From CAYFZR01 sp964347835 [NCBI: uncultured archaeon] (GTDB lineage: Archaea; CAYFZR01): 35,041 nucleotides of DNA. A program made the position numbers and the translations under genes. The first letter of the stretch is position 1; each line of letters begins with the position of its first letter. Below the pieces are notes generated by a model, which saw nothing but the letters and a program-made list of their open reading frames with translations, was not told where the DNA came from and made no database searches. Location of the stretch: NCBI GenBank assembly GCA_964347835.1, contig CAYFZR010000034.1:1-35041 (forward strand), in the 5' to 3' direction. This document shows, in pieces, positions 27,520 through 33,889 of the stretch.

Positions 27520-27711
27520 ATGCTGGAACTTCAAATGCAAACATGGTATTCCGTGAAGGGCTTTAACCCATGGTCGGAAATAGGGACTTCACACATGACA
27601 CGACTCCAAGATCCATTATATGGAGTTGTCCGTGTTTTTCACTCTTTAATTGCCATTAAAAATACCCTGTTGAATATCAGTTCAACTTCTCCTTCCTCAT
27701 TTGCCTGCTGA
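27520..27711 (+). pseudogene. Short frame behind a strong SD, probably a truncated gene
   Basis: AAAGGAGG stands 9 nt before the ATG at 27520, as good as any SD in the window. The first 30 or so residues (MLELQMQTWYSVKGFNPW...) look like genuine protein. The frame then runs into the 3' end of the opposite methyltransferase gene, where the residues are only antisense of that gene. The likely explanation is a gene start cut off by a deletion or rearrangement. It could also be a real 63-residue protein. Confidence 0.35.
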
Positions 27712-28445
27712 ACAAAAGAATCTTTTACAATCTTCTTAAAAGTATCAATATAATCCTCATCAATTTTTACATCATAAAAATCCTGGTTTAAATAGCCTAA
27801 AGCAGCTCCAGAAGAAAATATTTTAAAGACTTCTTCAGGTGTGTGTTTCGTTTTTATACTTTCTATTTTAGAAAAAACGACCTTAAATCCGATTTTCTCT
27901 AATAGGTTCGTATATTCATCTTCTTTTTCAAGCAAAAGCCAAGGCTCCTTAAAGTGAGCGAAAATATCTTTTGTTCTTGGGTCTTCTTTTACTTTTTCAA
28001 TGGCTTCTATAAAATTAGGGCTATATACTCTTTTAGCTGGTGCCTGGATTCCAATTCTACCAACTTTTTGTAAAGCTGTGTAGCAATTTTCAATCGCTTT
28101 TTTTGGCTCTCTAAACCATTGAAGTGAAGAATTGCAAAATATTACATCAAAACAATTTTTATACTCTATTTCTTCCGCACTTTTTACCTCAAAAGTTATA
28201 CCTAAACCCCTGCTATATTCTATTGCCTCCTTAATCATTCCCTCTGATGGGTCAACTCCAACCACTTTACCCTTAGTTATTTCCTTTATCATTTTTGTTA
28301 GATTACCAACACCACATCCCAAATCTAAAACATCTTCACTGTTTCCGATCTCTAAAAGCTTCAAAAGTACCTCTCCTGCGTATTTCTGAACCGATGAATA
28401 ATCTTCGTATTTGGTGGCGATTTTTGAAAAATCAACTCTACTCAT
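27639..28445 (-). CDS. SAM-dependent class I methyltransferase
   Basis: 268 residues. Motif I VLDLGCGVGNLTKMI, motif II VVGVDPSEGMIKEA, then CFDVIFCNSSLQWF, an arrangement like trans-aconitate and malonyl-ACP methyltransferases (Tam/BioC type), where the SLQW segment is typical. AAGGTGA stands 7 nt before the ATG. The gene stands alone on the minus strand in the accessory region. The methyl acceptor is probably a small carboxylate, by family, but is not determined. Confidence 0.88.
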   Translation of the reverse strand: MSRVDFSKIATKYEDYSSVQKYAGEVLLKLLEIGNSEDVLDLGCGVGNLTKMIKEITKGKVVGVDPSEGMIKEAIEYSRGLGITFEVKSAEEIEYKNCFDVIFCNSSLQWFREPKKAIENCYTALQKVGRIGIQAPAKRVYSPNFIEAIEKVKEDPRTKDIFAHFKEPWLLLEKEDEYTNLLEKIGFKVVFSKIESIKTKHTPEEVFKIFSSGAALGYLNQDFYDVKIDEDYIDTFKKIVKDSFVQQANEEGEVELIFNRVFLMAIKE

Positions 28446-28767
28446 ACTTATTCACCTTGTGGGAATTTCTCTTCAATAAAGAAATTACTAAAATGAAACA
28501 TAAACATTTGGCAGGTTTCGGACAAATTCATACAACACAGCATAAAAAACTGATGCCCAAATTTGCTCCGCAAACTTCTTTTTACTGCGAACCGTTAGGC
28601 ATAATTGGATTTCGGAGTTTATAGTTTATCTTTCTTCATTTTTAAAAATTGCATATCTTCTCAAATTGGTTACCGAAAAAATGCACATGACTGGTTCAGC
28701 GTTCAGAAGGCTATTTTTTTTGTTTAAAGGTTTGCCGGTTTATTAAACTAATAAAAGAAATTTTTAA
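28446..28767. other. Intergenic stretch without recognisable content
   Basis: About 320 bp of AT-rich DNA between the methyltransferase start and a decayed pentapeptide-repeat remnant. I find no intact frame with an SD, no tRNA and no repeat. Part of it is probably the upstream region of the methyltransferase gene. Confidence 0.4.
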
Positions 28768-28980
28768 TTACTTAGCAAGTGCGCCCTCTAAGAGGCATAA
28801 CTTTAGAGTTTCAATTGTGGTTGTGTCGAAAGATATACCGGTTAAATCAGCCCCTTCTAATCTATCTCTCTTTAAATTTACCTAAATCGGTCCTCTATAA
28901 CCTGACTTCTCTTAAATCAGCAATAGTTTTGAGCATTTCGAGAATAGTTCTTCGCTCATTATACTTGCTAAGATTAGGTT
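28768..28980 (-). pseudogene. Decayed pentapeptide-repeat protein remnant
   Basis: Read on the minus strand, one frame gives TIADLREVRL before a stop; a few codons later another frame gives RLEGADLTGISFDTT and ends LLEGALAK at a TAA (28770-28768). ADLRE, GADLT and EGALA follow the A(D/N)LXX pentapeptide pattern, which forms right-handed beta-helix proteins. The gene is broken by at least one stop and a frame change, and no start with an SD is visible. A remnant of a once longer gene is the best reading. Confidence 0.5.
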
Positions 28981-29057
28981 TAACCCCAAAATTTTTTATC
29001 ATTAACAGCAATAACTTAACAGAACCCAGTATTTTAACATAAAAAAGGGGGTTTAAA

Positions 29058-29504
29058 ATGGCAGGAAGAATCAGAATAGGAAGAATTTTCCTTTCAGGAA
29101 TATTGTTTGCAATCATAGCCCAAATAATTTACGTTATAGTCTCGATGCTCACGCTGGAGTATTACATGATTGAAAAATATTTTCCAGTCTGGAGCAAAAT
29201 TATGATGCCGACTGCAGGACCTCCACCAGCCTCGTTCTATTTATACTCCATTCTGTTTAGCATAATTGCTGGAATACTATTCGCTTTTGTATATGTAGTG
29301 ATCAGAGAAGGCATACCAGGAAAGAGTATTTTAGAGAAAGGGTTAACCTACGGATTGCTGGTTTTTTTTGTAGGGGGAATCCCGGGTTATCTAGCGACGT
29401 ATTTATTGATCAACCTACCAACTATGCTGATTTTTTACTGGTCTATAGAAGGATTGGTCATTGATTTACTGGGTGGAGTCATTATTGCATGGATTAACAG
29501 ATAA
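29058..29504 (+). CDS. Four-helix membrane protein of unknown function
   Basis: 148 residues with about four transmembrane helices: ILFAIIAQIIYVIVSML, SILFSIIAGILFAFVYVV, GLLVFFVGGIPGYLATYLL and a last helix LVIDLLGGVIIAWI. A Gly-rich, Pro-containing pattern resembles small uncharacterised archaeal and bacterial membrane proteins. GGGGG stands about 7 nt before the ATG. A TATA-like stretch lies near 29030-29038. No function can be assigned. Confidence 0.75.
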   Translation: MAGRIRIGRIFLSGILFAIIAQIIYVIVSMLTLEYYMIEKYFPVWSKIMMPTAGPPPASFYLYSILFSIIAGILFAFVYVVIREGIPGKSILEKGLTYGLLVFFVGGIPGYLATYLLINLPTMLIFYWSIEGLVIDLLGGVIIAWINR

Positions 29505-29706
29505 GTTAAAAGTAATTTAAATAAACCATAGACTCTTTTATTTTTTCCAATTGGATTTCATAATAAGGAAACCGGATATCTAATTTTTAAAAGCGTATTG
29601 CAAGCTTATCCAACTAAATTGTTTGTATTTTAAACATATTTTTACAAAAAAGCAATGCAAAACGCTTAAATAGTAAAAAAATAAATTTAACTGAGGCGAT
29701 GATGAA

Positions 29707-30510
29707 ATGGGTACTAAAGGCTTTAAGAATGAAATTTCAGAACAAGAAAATCTTTACTTTGAAGTGCAAGCTGATATGGGTATCACAAAACATATGGGGT
29801 GTTTGGGTGCCACAAAAGAACTAATTGAGTTATGCCACATAGACAAAGACACATACGTCTTAGATGTTGGTTGCGGCGTTGGAAAAACTCCTTGCTACAT
29901 TGCAAAAAATTATGGCTGTAGAGTGGTTGGTGTAGACATTTCTGAAAGGATGATCAGAAGGTCAGTTGAAAGGGCGAAAAGAGAAGGGTTAGAGAATAAA
30001 GTTGAATTTAGGGTTGCAGATGCCCAAAACCTCCCTTTCGAGAATGATCTTTTCGATACGGTAATCAGCGAGTCCGTAACCGCATTTGTAGAAGATAAAC
30101 AGAGAGCGGTGAACGAGTATGTGCGCGTAGCAAAGCCTGGAGGATACATTGGACTTAATGAGTGCACTTGGATAAAGACACCACCTCCAACAGAATTGGT
30201 CGAATATGTATCTCGCACCATGGCTAAAGCGGAATTTCTAACCTCTGATGGTTGGAAAGAATTGTTGGAAGGCTCAGGATTGACAGACATAGTAGTGAGA
30301 GCCTACAAAGTCAATGCTCTAAGCCAGTGGATTGACGAAATTAGGTGGTTTGACTTTAGGGATTTCTCAAGAGCATGGTATAGATTTCTGTCCCAGTGCA
30401 TCACAAGTCCAGCCTACAGGAAGTTCGCAAAAGAAACAGTGACAGCCCCCAAGAGTATTTTGTCGTATTTAAAATACGTGGGATACGGAATATACGTTGG
30501 CAGGAAATAA
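29707..30510 (+). CDS. SAM-dependent methyltransferase (UbiE/arsenite-methyltransferase-like)
   Basis: 267 residues. Motif I YVLDVGCGVGKTPCYIA, motif II RVVGVDISERMIRRS, then VADAQNLPFENDLFDTVISES and VRVAKPGGYIGLNECTW. This is the UbiE/Coq5-like arrangement also used for small-molecule and sterol methylation. GAGGCGATG upstream is the SD, and TTAAATAG at about 29664-29671 is a TATA candidate. The substrate is not evident. It precedes the run of leader-bearing small genes. Confidence 0.9.
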   Translation: MGTKGFKNEISEQENLYFEVQADMGITKHMGCLGATKELIELCHIDKDTYVLDVGCGVGKTPCYIAKNYGCRVVGVDISERMIRRSVERAKREGLENKVEFRVADAQNLPFENDLFDTVISESVTAFVEDKQRAVNEYVRVAKPGGYIGLNECTWIKTPPPTELVEYVSRTMAKAEFLTSDGWKELLEGSGLTDIVVRAYKVNALSQWIDEIRWFDFRDFSRAWYRFLSQCITSPAYRKFAKETVTAPKSILSYLKYVGYGIYVGRK

Positions 30511-30718
30511 AAAATTTATCGGAGAAAAGAGACTTAATAACAGTTAATTAATTCTTATCCAAAATCCATTTTATAATATCGGCAATTATCTAAAAACAAA
30601 AAATAATAAATAAATTATAAATATTTTGAAAGGCACAAAATAAACGCTTGGGAGGGTAGATAGTATGTTTTTTAAATTTGAGTAGCGTAGAAATCCTTGT
30701 ATTAATTATTTTCACAAT

Positions 30719-30765
30719 TAGCGCCAGGTGTGAGGCGCGATGGTAAAATACCCAATTAGGAGGTG
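30719..30765 (+). promoter_or_regulatory. Conserved structured leader, copy 2
   Basis: TAGCGCC (30719-30725), loop AGGTGTGA, GGCGC (30734-30738), then GATGGTAAAATACCC and the SD TAGGAGGTG (30757-30765). The stem is 5 bp here, because the outer positions (A/G) no longer pair. Tail ATGGTAAAATACCC matches copy 1 closely. A TATA-like TTATAAATA at about 30614-30622 would give a leader of more than 100 nt, in which ACGCT (30644) and AGCGT (30683) could form a further weak hairpin. Confidence 0.65.
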
Positions 30766-30771
30766 AAAAAT

Positions 30772-30948
30772 ACGGCTAAGATGTTGCACTGCCGAGATGT
30801 TGGAATGGATTGCGATTTCGTGGCCCGTGCCGAAACTGATGAGGAACTCATGGGGAAGGTTGCCGAACATGCCAAAACAGAGCACGGCATGAGTGAGATC
30901 CCCCCAGACATAGTTGCGAAGGTTAAAGCTGCAATAAGAGAAGAGTAA
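30772..30948 (+). CDS. DUF1059 family small protein, probably initiated at ACG
   Basis: 58 residues. CRDVGMDCDFVARAETDEEL...EHAKTEHGM is the DUF1059 pattern. The upstream GTG at 30763 lies inside the SD and cannot be the start. Aligning the SD with that of the GYD gene (both AGGAGGTGAAAAAT) puts the start at ACG 30772, and starting there gives the usual opening MAKMLHCRDVG. The next ATG, at 30781, would be 15 nt from the SD and lose the first three residues. Function of DUF1059 is unknown. It is the second of the genes with the conserved leader. Confidence 0.85.
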   Translation, partial: TAKMLHCRDVGMDCDFVARAETDEELMGKVAEHAKTEHGMSEIPPDIVAKVKAAIREE

Positions 30949-30980
30949 GTGTACGTGCGAAATTTTTTTACTGTTAGACC

Positions 30981-30988
30981 TATAAATA
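30981..30988 (+). promoter_or_regulatory. TATA box of the SRPBCC gene
   Basis: TATAAATA preceded by a purine/pyrimidine BRE-like ACC. It would start a transcript near 31010, leaving a 100-nt leader before the TTG at 31110, similar in length to those of the other leader-bearing genes. Confidence 0.5.
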
Positions 30989-31067
30989 CTTTTCAATATT
31001 TAATTAAAACCCATACTCAACTATTAGATGAAAAATAGAAGTAAATCTAACTTTGTTGACCAATTGC

Positions 31068-31103
31068 CTATCGCCTAAGTGCGGTAGAAATGAGCATGGA
31101 GGG
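31068..31103 (+). promoter_or_regulatory. Divergent structured leader, copy 4
   Basis: The core CGCCTAAGTGCGG (31072-31084) differs from copy 1 (CGCCGAGTGCGG) by one extra base and one change. Its stem is shifted: CTATCG (31068-31073) can pair with CGGTAG (31082-31087), one G-T pair. An ATG follows in the same place as in the other copies, then the SD GGAGGG (31098-31103). It is closer to the SD than the others (11 versus 20-24 nt). Sequence similarity is good but the stem register differs, so membership is tentative. Confidence 0.4.
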
Positions 31104-31109
31104 ATTGCA

Positions 31110-31574
31110 TTGGGAAGAATCGAGAAGACCGTTAGTATTGAAGCACCTGTTGATAGGGTGTGGACTCTATTAGAGGATGTTGAGAAGTATCCGTCCTACT
31201 TCACCTTCATAAAGAGTGTGGAGGTGATCTACCATCCGAAAGGGGAGTGTCTTTGTAATATAGAAGGAGTTAAGGGAAGAGCAGTCTTCGAGGTTGCTGG
31301 CAGGAAGATGGAGCTCGAAGTTGTAGACGAATTATATATCCCTCATGAGAAGACCGTTCGAAAGTCGACTTCTGGGATGCCTTTCGAGAGCATATTATCG
31401 ACTGAGGCTACTGATCGAGGAACAATCCTCCAATGGTTTGTGAGTTACGATTTGCCCTACGGGATCTTAGGTAGTATTATGGACAGGGTCATGTTCAGCA
31501 AGGAGATGGAGAAGCATATGGAGCGCTCTCTCGATAATGTCAAAAAAGCGTTAGAGCAGAAGGAAGTAAAATAA
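31110..31574 (+). CDS. SRPBCC (START/polyketide-cyclase-like) ligand-binding protein
   Basis: 154 residues from the TTG at 31110, 6 nt after GGAGGG; the longer frame from 31053 adds residues that do not fit. The protein begins MGRIEKTVSIEAPVDRVWTLLEDVEKYPSYF, the standard SRPBCC opening, and ends with the long helix MEKHMERSLDNVKKALEQ. The fold makes a deep pocket for a hydrophobic ligand. No catalytic residues can be assigned; the ligand is unknown. It sits among small genes with similar leaders. Confidence 0.9.
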   Translation: MGRIEKTVSIEAPVDRVWTLLEDVEKYPSYFTFIKSVEVIYHPKGECLCNIEGVKGRAVFEVAGRKMELEVVDELYIPHEKTVRKSTSGMPFESILSTEATDRGTILQWFVSYDLPYGILGSIMDRVMFSKEMEKHMERSLDNVKKALEQKEVK

Positions 31575-31647
31575 ATATTTTAAAAGGGTCTGAAAAAATG
31601 AGGATAAGAGGAGTATTTGCTTTAAATAAAAAAGGAGGAGGAGGATC

Positions 31648-32016
31648 GTGACTAAGGATTTGACAATTGTTTTGCCAGACCGACCGGGAACGCTCGCCGA
31701 CGTGGGCGAGGCCTTAGGGAGGGCCGGCATAAACATCGATGGCTTTTGTGGATTTCCCTGTGAAGGCGTAGGGGTTTTACACATCTTGGTAGAGGACGCG
31801 GACGCGGCCCGAAGCGCCATCAAAGGAACCGGCTATGATGTTCGCGATGAGCGCTCAGTCTTGGTCATCGAAGTTGAAGACAGACCAGGCGAGTTAGGGA
31901 AGATCACACGCCGCATAGCCGACGCCGGGGTAAACATCGACCTTGTTTACTTGGCCACAAGTAACCGGGTAGTTATCGGTGCGGATGACCTGGAGAAAGC
32001 TCGTGCTGCCGTATAG
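31648..32016 (+). CDS. Tandem ACT-domain protein
   Basis: 122 residues made of two ACT domains: LTIVLPDRPGTLADVGEALGRAGINIDGF and VLVIEVEDRPGELGKITRRIADAGVNIDLVYL in part. DRPG(T/E)L with a following Asn-Ile-Asp is the classic amino-acid-binding signature. The GTG start follows GGAGGAGGAGG. There is no enzyme domain, so it probably binds an amino acid as a stand-alone sensor. The gene is visibly richer in G and C than its neighbours (codons GCC, GAC, CGC, GGC), which suggests recent transfer. Confidence 0.92.
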   Translation: MTKDLTIVLPDRPGTLADVGEALGRAGINIDGFCGFPCEGVGVLHILVEDADAARSAIKGTGYDVRDERSVLVIEVEDRPGELGKITRRIADAGVNIDLVYLATSNRVVIGADDLEKARAAV

Positions 32017-32110
32017 TTCAGCAAATGTAATAGCTAATTGTTTCAACAAAACATCTAGGCGTTGCCCCTTCGTTGGGAGAGGATGGGGAGTAATTCCCTT
32101 CTTTATGATT

Positions 32111-32162
32111 TAGCGCCTAGTGCAGAGCGCTATGACAAAAATATCAAAAATAAAAGGAGGTG
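32111..32162 (+). promoter_or_regulatory. Conserved structured leader, copy 3
   Basis: TAGCGCC (32111-32117), loop TAGTGCAG, AGCGCTA (32126-32132): six pairs plus a C/A mismatch at the loop end. TATGACAAAAATATC continues the conserved tail, and AAGGAGGTG (32154-32162) is the SD of the GYD gene. A short hairpin, GGGGA-GTAA-TTCCC, lies just upstream at about 32085-32098. Confidence 0.65.
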
Positions 32163-32169
32163 AAAAATC

Positions 32170-32454
32170 ATGCCAACTTACATATCTGTGATAAAGCTTA
32201 CAAGAGAAGGTAAAATGGACATAAAAAGTGCTCCAGAGCGAATCGATCAGGCTCGCAAAGTTATTGAGGGTTTAGGCGGCAAAATGGAGATTTACGCAAC
32301 TTTTGGAAGGTATGACTACGTGGCAATCTCAGAATTTCCCAACGATGAAGCAGCGTTGAATGCTATTGCTAAGATCTCTACGATGGGATCAGTGCATATC
32401 GAGACTCTAAAGGCTTTTTCAGAGGAGGAATTCAAGAAAATCGTGGAAAAATAG
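32170..32454 (+). CDS. GYD-domain protein
   Basis: 94 residues. The start MPTYISVIKLTREG, the helix ERIDQARKVIEGLGGKMEIYATFGRYDYV in part, and the hallmark GRYDYVAISEFPNDEAAL (the GYD/R-Y-D segment) identify the family. A ferredoxin-like fold is expected; such proteins are thought to bind or sense small molecules, but no ligand is established. AAGGAGGTG is 7 nt before the ATG. T-rich sequence at about 32462-32478 should terminate the transcript. Confidence 0.92.
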   Translation: MPTYISVIKLTREGKMDIKSAPERIDQARKVIEGLGGKMEIYATFGRYDYVAISEFPNDEAALNAIAKISTMGSVHIETLKAFSEEEFKKIVEK

Positions 32455-32518
32455 ATTAAACTTTCTTTTTTATTTTTTTAAAATTATAAAAGAAGGGATA
32501 GTTGAAGGGAGTAACATA

Positions 32519-32529
32519 ATTATATAAAA
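32519..32529 (+). promoter_or_regulatory. TATA box of the M16 gene pair
   Basis: ATTATATAAAA, centred 24 nt before the ATG at 32548. That places the transcription start at the start codon; with no SD in between, the first M16 transcript is probably leaderless. Confidence 0.55.
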
Positions 32530-32547
32530 TATCTACTTTCTTAATTC

Positions 32548-33888
32548 ATGAAAAATAGAATCTCAATTTTGGTTTTACTGGTATTTCTAATAACAGTTTT
32601 TAGCGGTTGTATTGCTGAAGAACCTTCAAAACCTGCGCTTAAAAAAGAGGGTTTAATAACCAGAACGGTTTTCGATAACGGTTTGACTTTAATAGTCAAA
32701 GAGGTTCATGCAACTCCCATAGTGGCTTTAGACATATTTGTGGGCACGGGTTCTTTAAACGAAGATGACAGAATAAACGGGATTTCCCACTTCTTCGAGC
32801 ATATGTTATTCAAGGGGACGGAAAAAAGAGGAGTAGGTCAGATCGATCTTGAAATCGATTCTGTTGGAGGATACAATAACGCTGCTACCTCCATGGACTT
32901 TACCCATTATTATGTAGTGGTTGCAAGTCAATATTTTGATGTTGCCCTAGATGTAGTCTCAGACGCTATAATGAACTCTGCTTTCGATCCGGTTGAAATA
33001 GAAAAGGAAAGAATGGTTATTTTGGAAGAGAAAAGAAGATCTTTGGACAACCCCTACCATCTCATGTATAATTATCTTTTTGAAACAGCCTTTCTAAACC
33101 ATCCATATAGAAGAACTGTTTTAGGAACAATGGAAAGTATTTCCGGTATAAAAAGAGAAGATTTCTTGAATTACCACGAACAATACTATGTTCCAAATAA
33201 CGTAGTTGTTGTGATAGTAGGAGATATAAACACAGAAGAGGTCGTTTCCGAGGTAGAATCTGCATTTAAAGACTTTAAACCTAAAAATATATCTCAAACA
33301 AGTTATTTAAAAGAAAAGCCACAGAACAAAACCAGAAGAAAAATTTTGGAGAGAGATTTTGAGCAAACTTACATGGGAATTGCATTTCATGGGCCAAGCG
33401 CTGAAAGTAGAGATATCTATACTTTAGATCTAATTGCTACGATTCTCGGAGAAGGTAGAAGTTCTAGACTGAATCTAAATATTAAAGAGGAGAAACAACT
33501 CGTAACGAGTATAAATGCCTATTTCTTGACATTAAAAGAACCTAGTCTATTTTTAATTACATCTACATTAAAAGAGGAGAACTTAGAAAAGGCAGAAAAT
33601 GAAATAATCGAAGAGGTATTGAAGCTAACTAAAGAGACTGTTCCAATTGGAGAGTTAGAAAAAGCCAAAAAACAGCTTATAATAGGGTACTCTTACGAAA
33701 TGGAGACAAATCTTCAACAGGCAAGAATGTTAGGCTATTACCAGAACATAGCCGGAGATTATAATTTCGCGATAAACTATCCCGATGGGATAAAAAAAGT
33801 CTCTCAGGAAGACGTAATAAGAGTCGCTCAAAAATACTTCGGAAAAGAAAACTATTCTATCGTAATCATTAAGCCAAAAGGAGATTAA
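32548..33888 (+). CDS. M16 family zinc peptidase, lipoprotein, catalytic member
   Basis: 446 residues. Lipoprotein signal ending in VFSGC (Cys 21), so it is anchored outside the membrane. The inverted zinc motif HxxEH is intact as HFFEH (residues 81-85), with the third ligand Glu about 76 residues on, in MVILEEKRR. The C-terminal half has SSRLNLNIKEEKQLV but lacks the Arg/Tyr pair that helps bind substrate. That pair is present in the next gene, so the two products probably make a heterodimeric peptidase like the paired bacterial M16B enzymes. The next gene starts 1 bp after its stop. Confidence 0.95.
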   Translation: MKNRISILVLLVFLITVFSGCIAEEPSKPALKKEGLITRTVFDNGLTLIVKEVHATPIVALDIFVGTGSLNEDDRINGISHFFEHMLFKGTEKRGVGQIDLEIDSVGGYNNAATSMDFTHYYVVVASQYFDVALDVVSDAIMNSAFDPVEIEKERMVILEEKRRSLDNPYHLMYNYLFETAFLNHPYRRTVLGTMESISGIKREDFLNYHEQYYVPNNVVVVIVGDINTEEVVSEVESAFKDFKPKNISQTSYLKEKPQNKTRRKILERDFEQTYMGIAFHGPSAESRDIYTLDLIATILGEGRSSRLNLNIKEEKQLVTSINAYFLTLKEPSLFLITSTLKEENLEKAENEIIEEVLKLTKETVPIGELEKAKKQLIIGYSYEMETNLQQARMLGYYQNIAGDYNFAINYPDGIKKVSQEDVIRVAQKYFGKENYSIVIIKPKGD

Positions 33889-33889
33889 A

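Noticed and set aside
28779-29042. An 87-residue plus-strand frame
   Set aside because: It is antisense to the pentapeptide-repeat remnant and lacks an SD.
29910-30290. A 126-residue minus-strand frame
   Set aside because: Antisense to a well-supported methyltransferase.
31053-31109. N-terminal extension of the SRPBCC protein
   Set aside because: It would run through the leader motif and the SD, and its residues do not fit the family opening.
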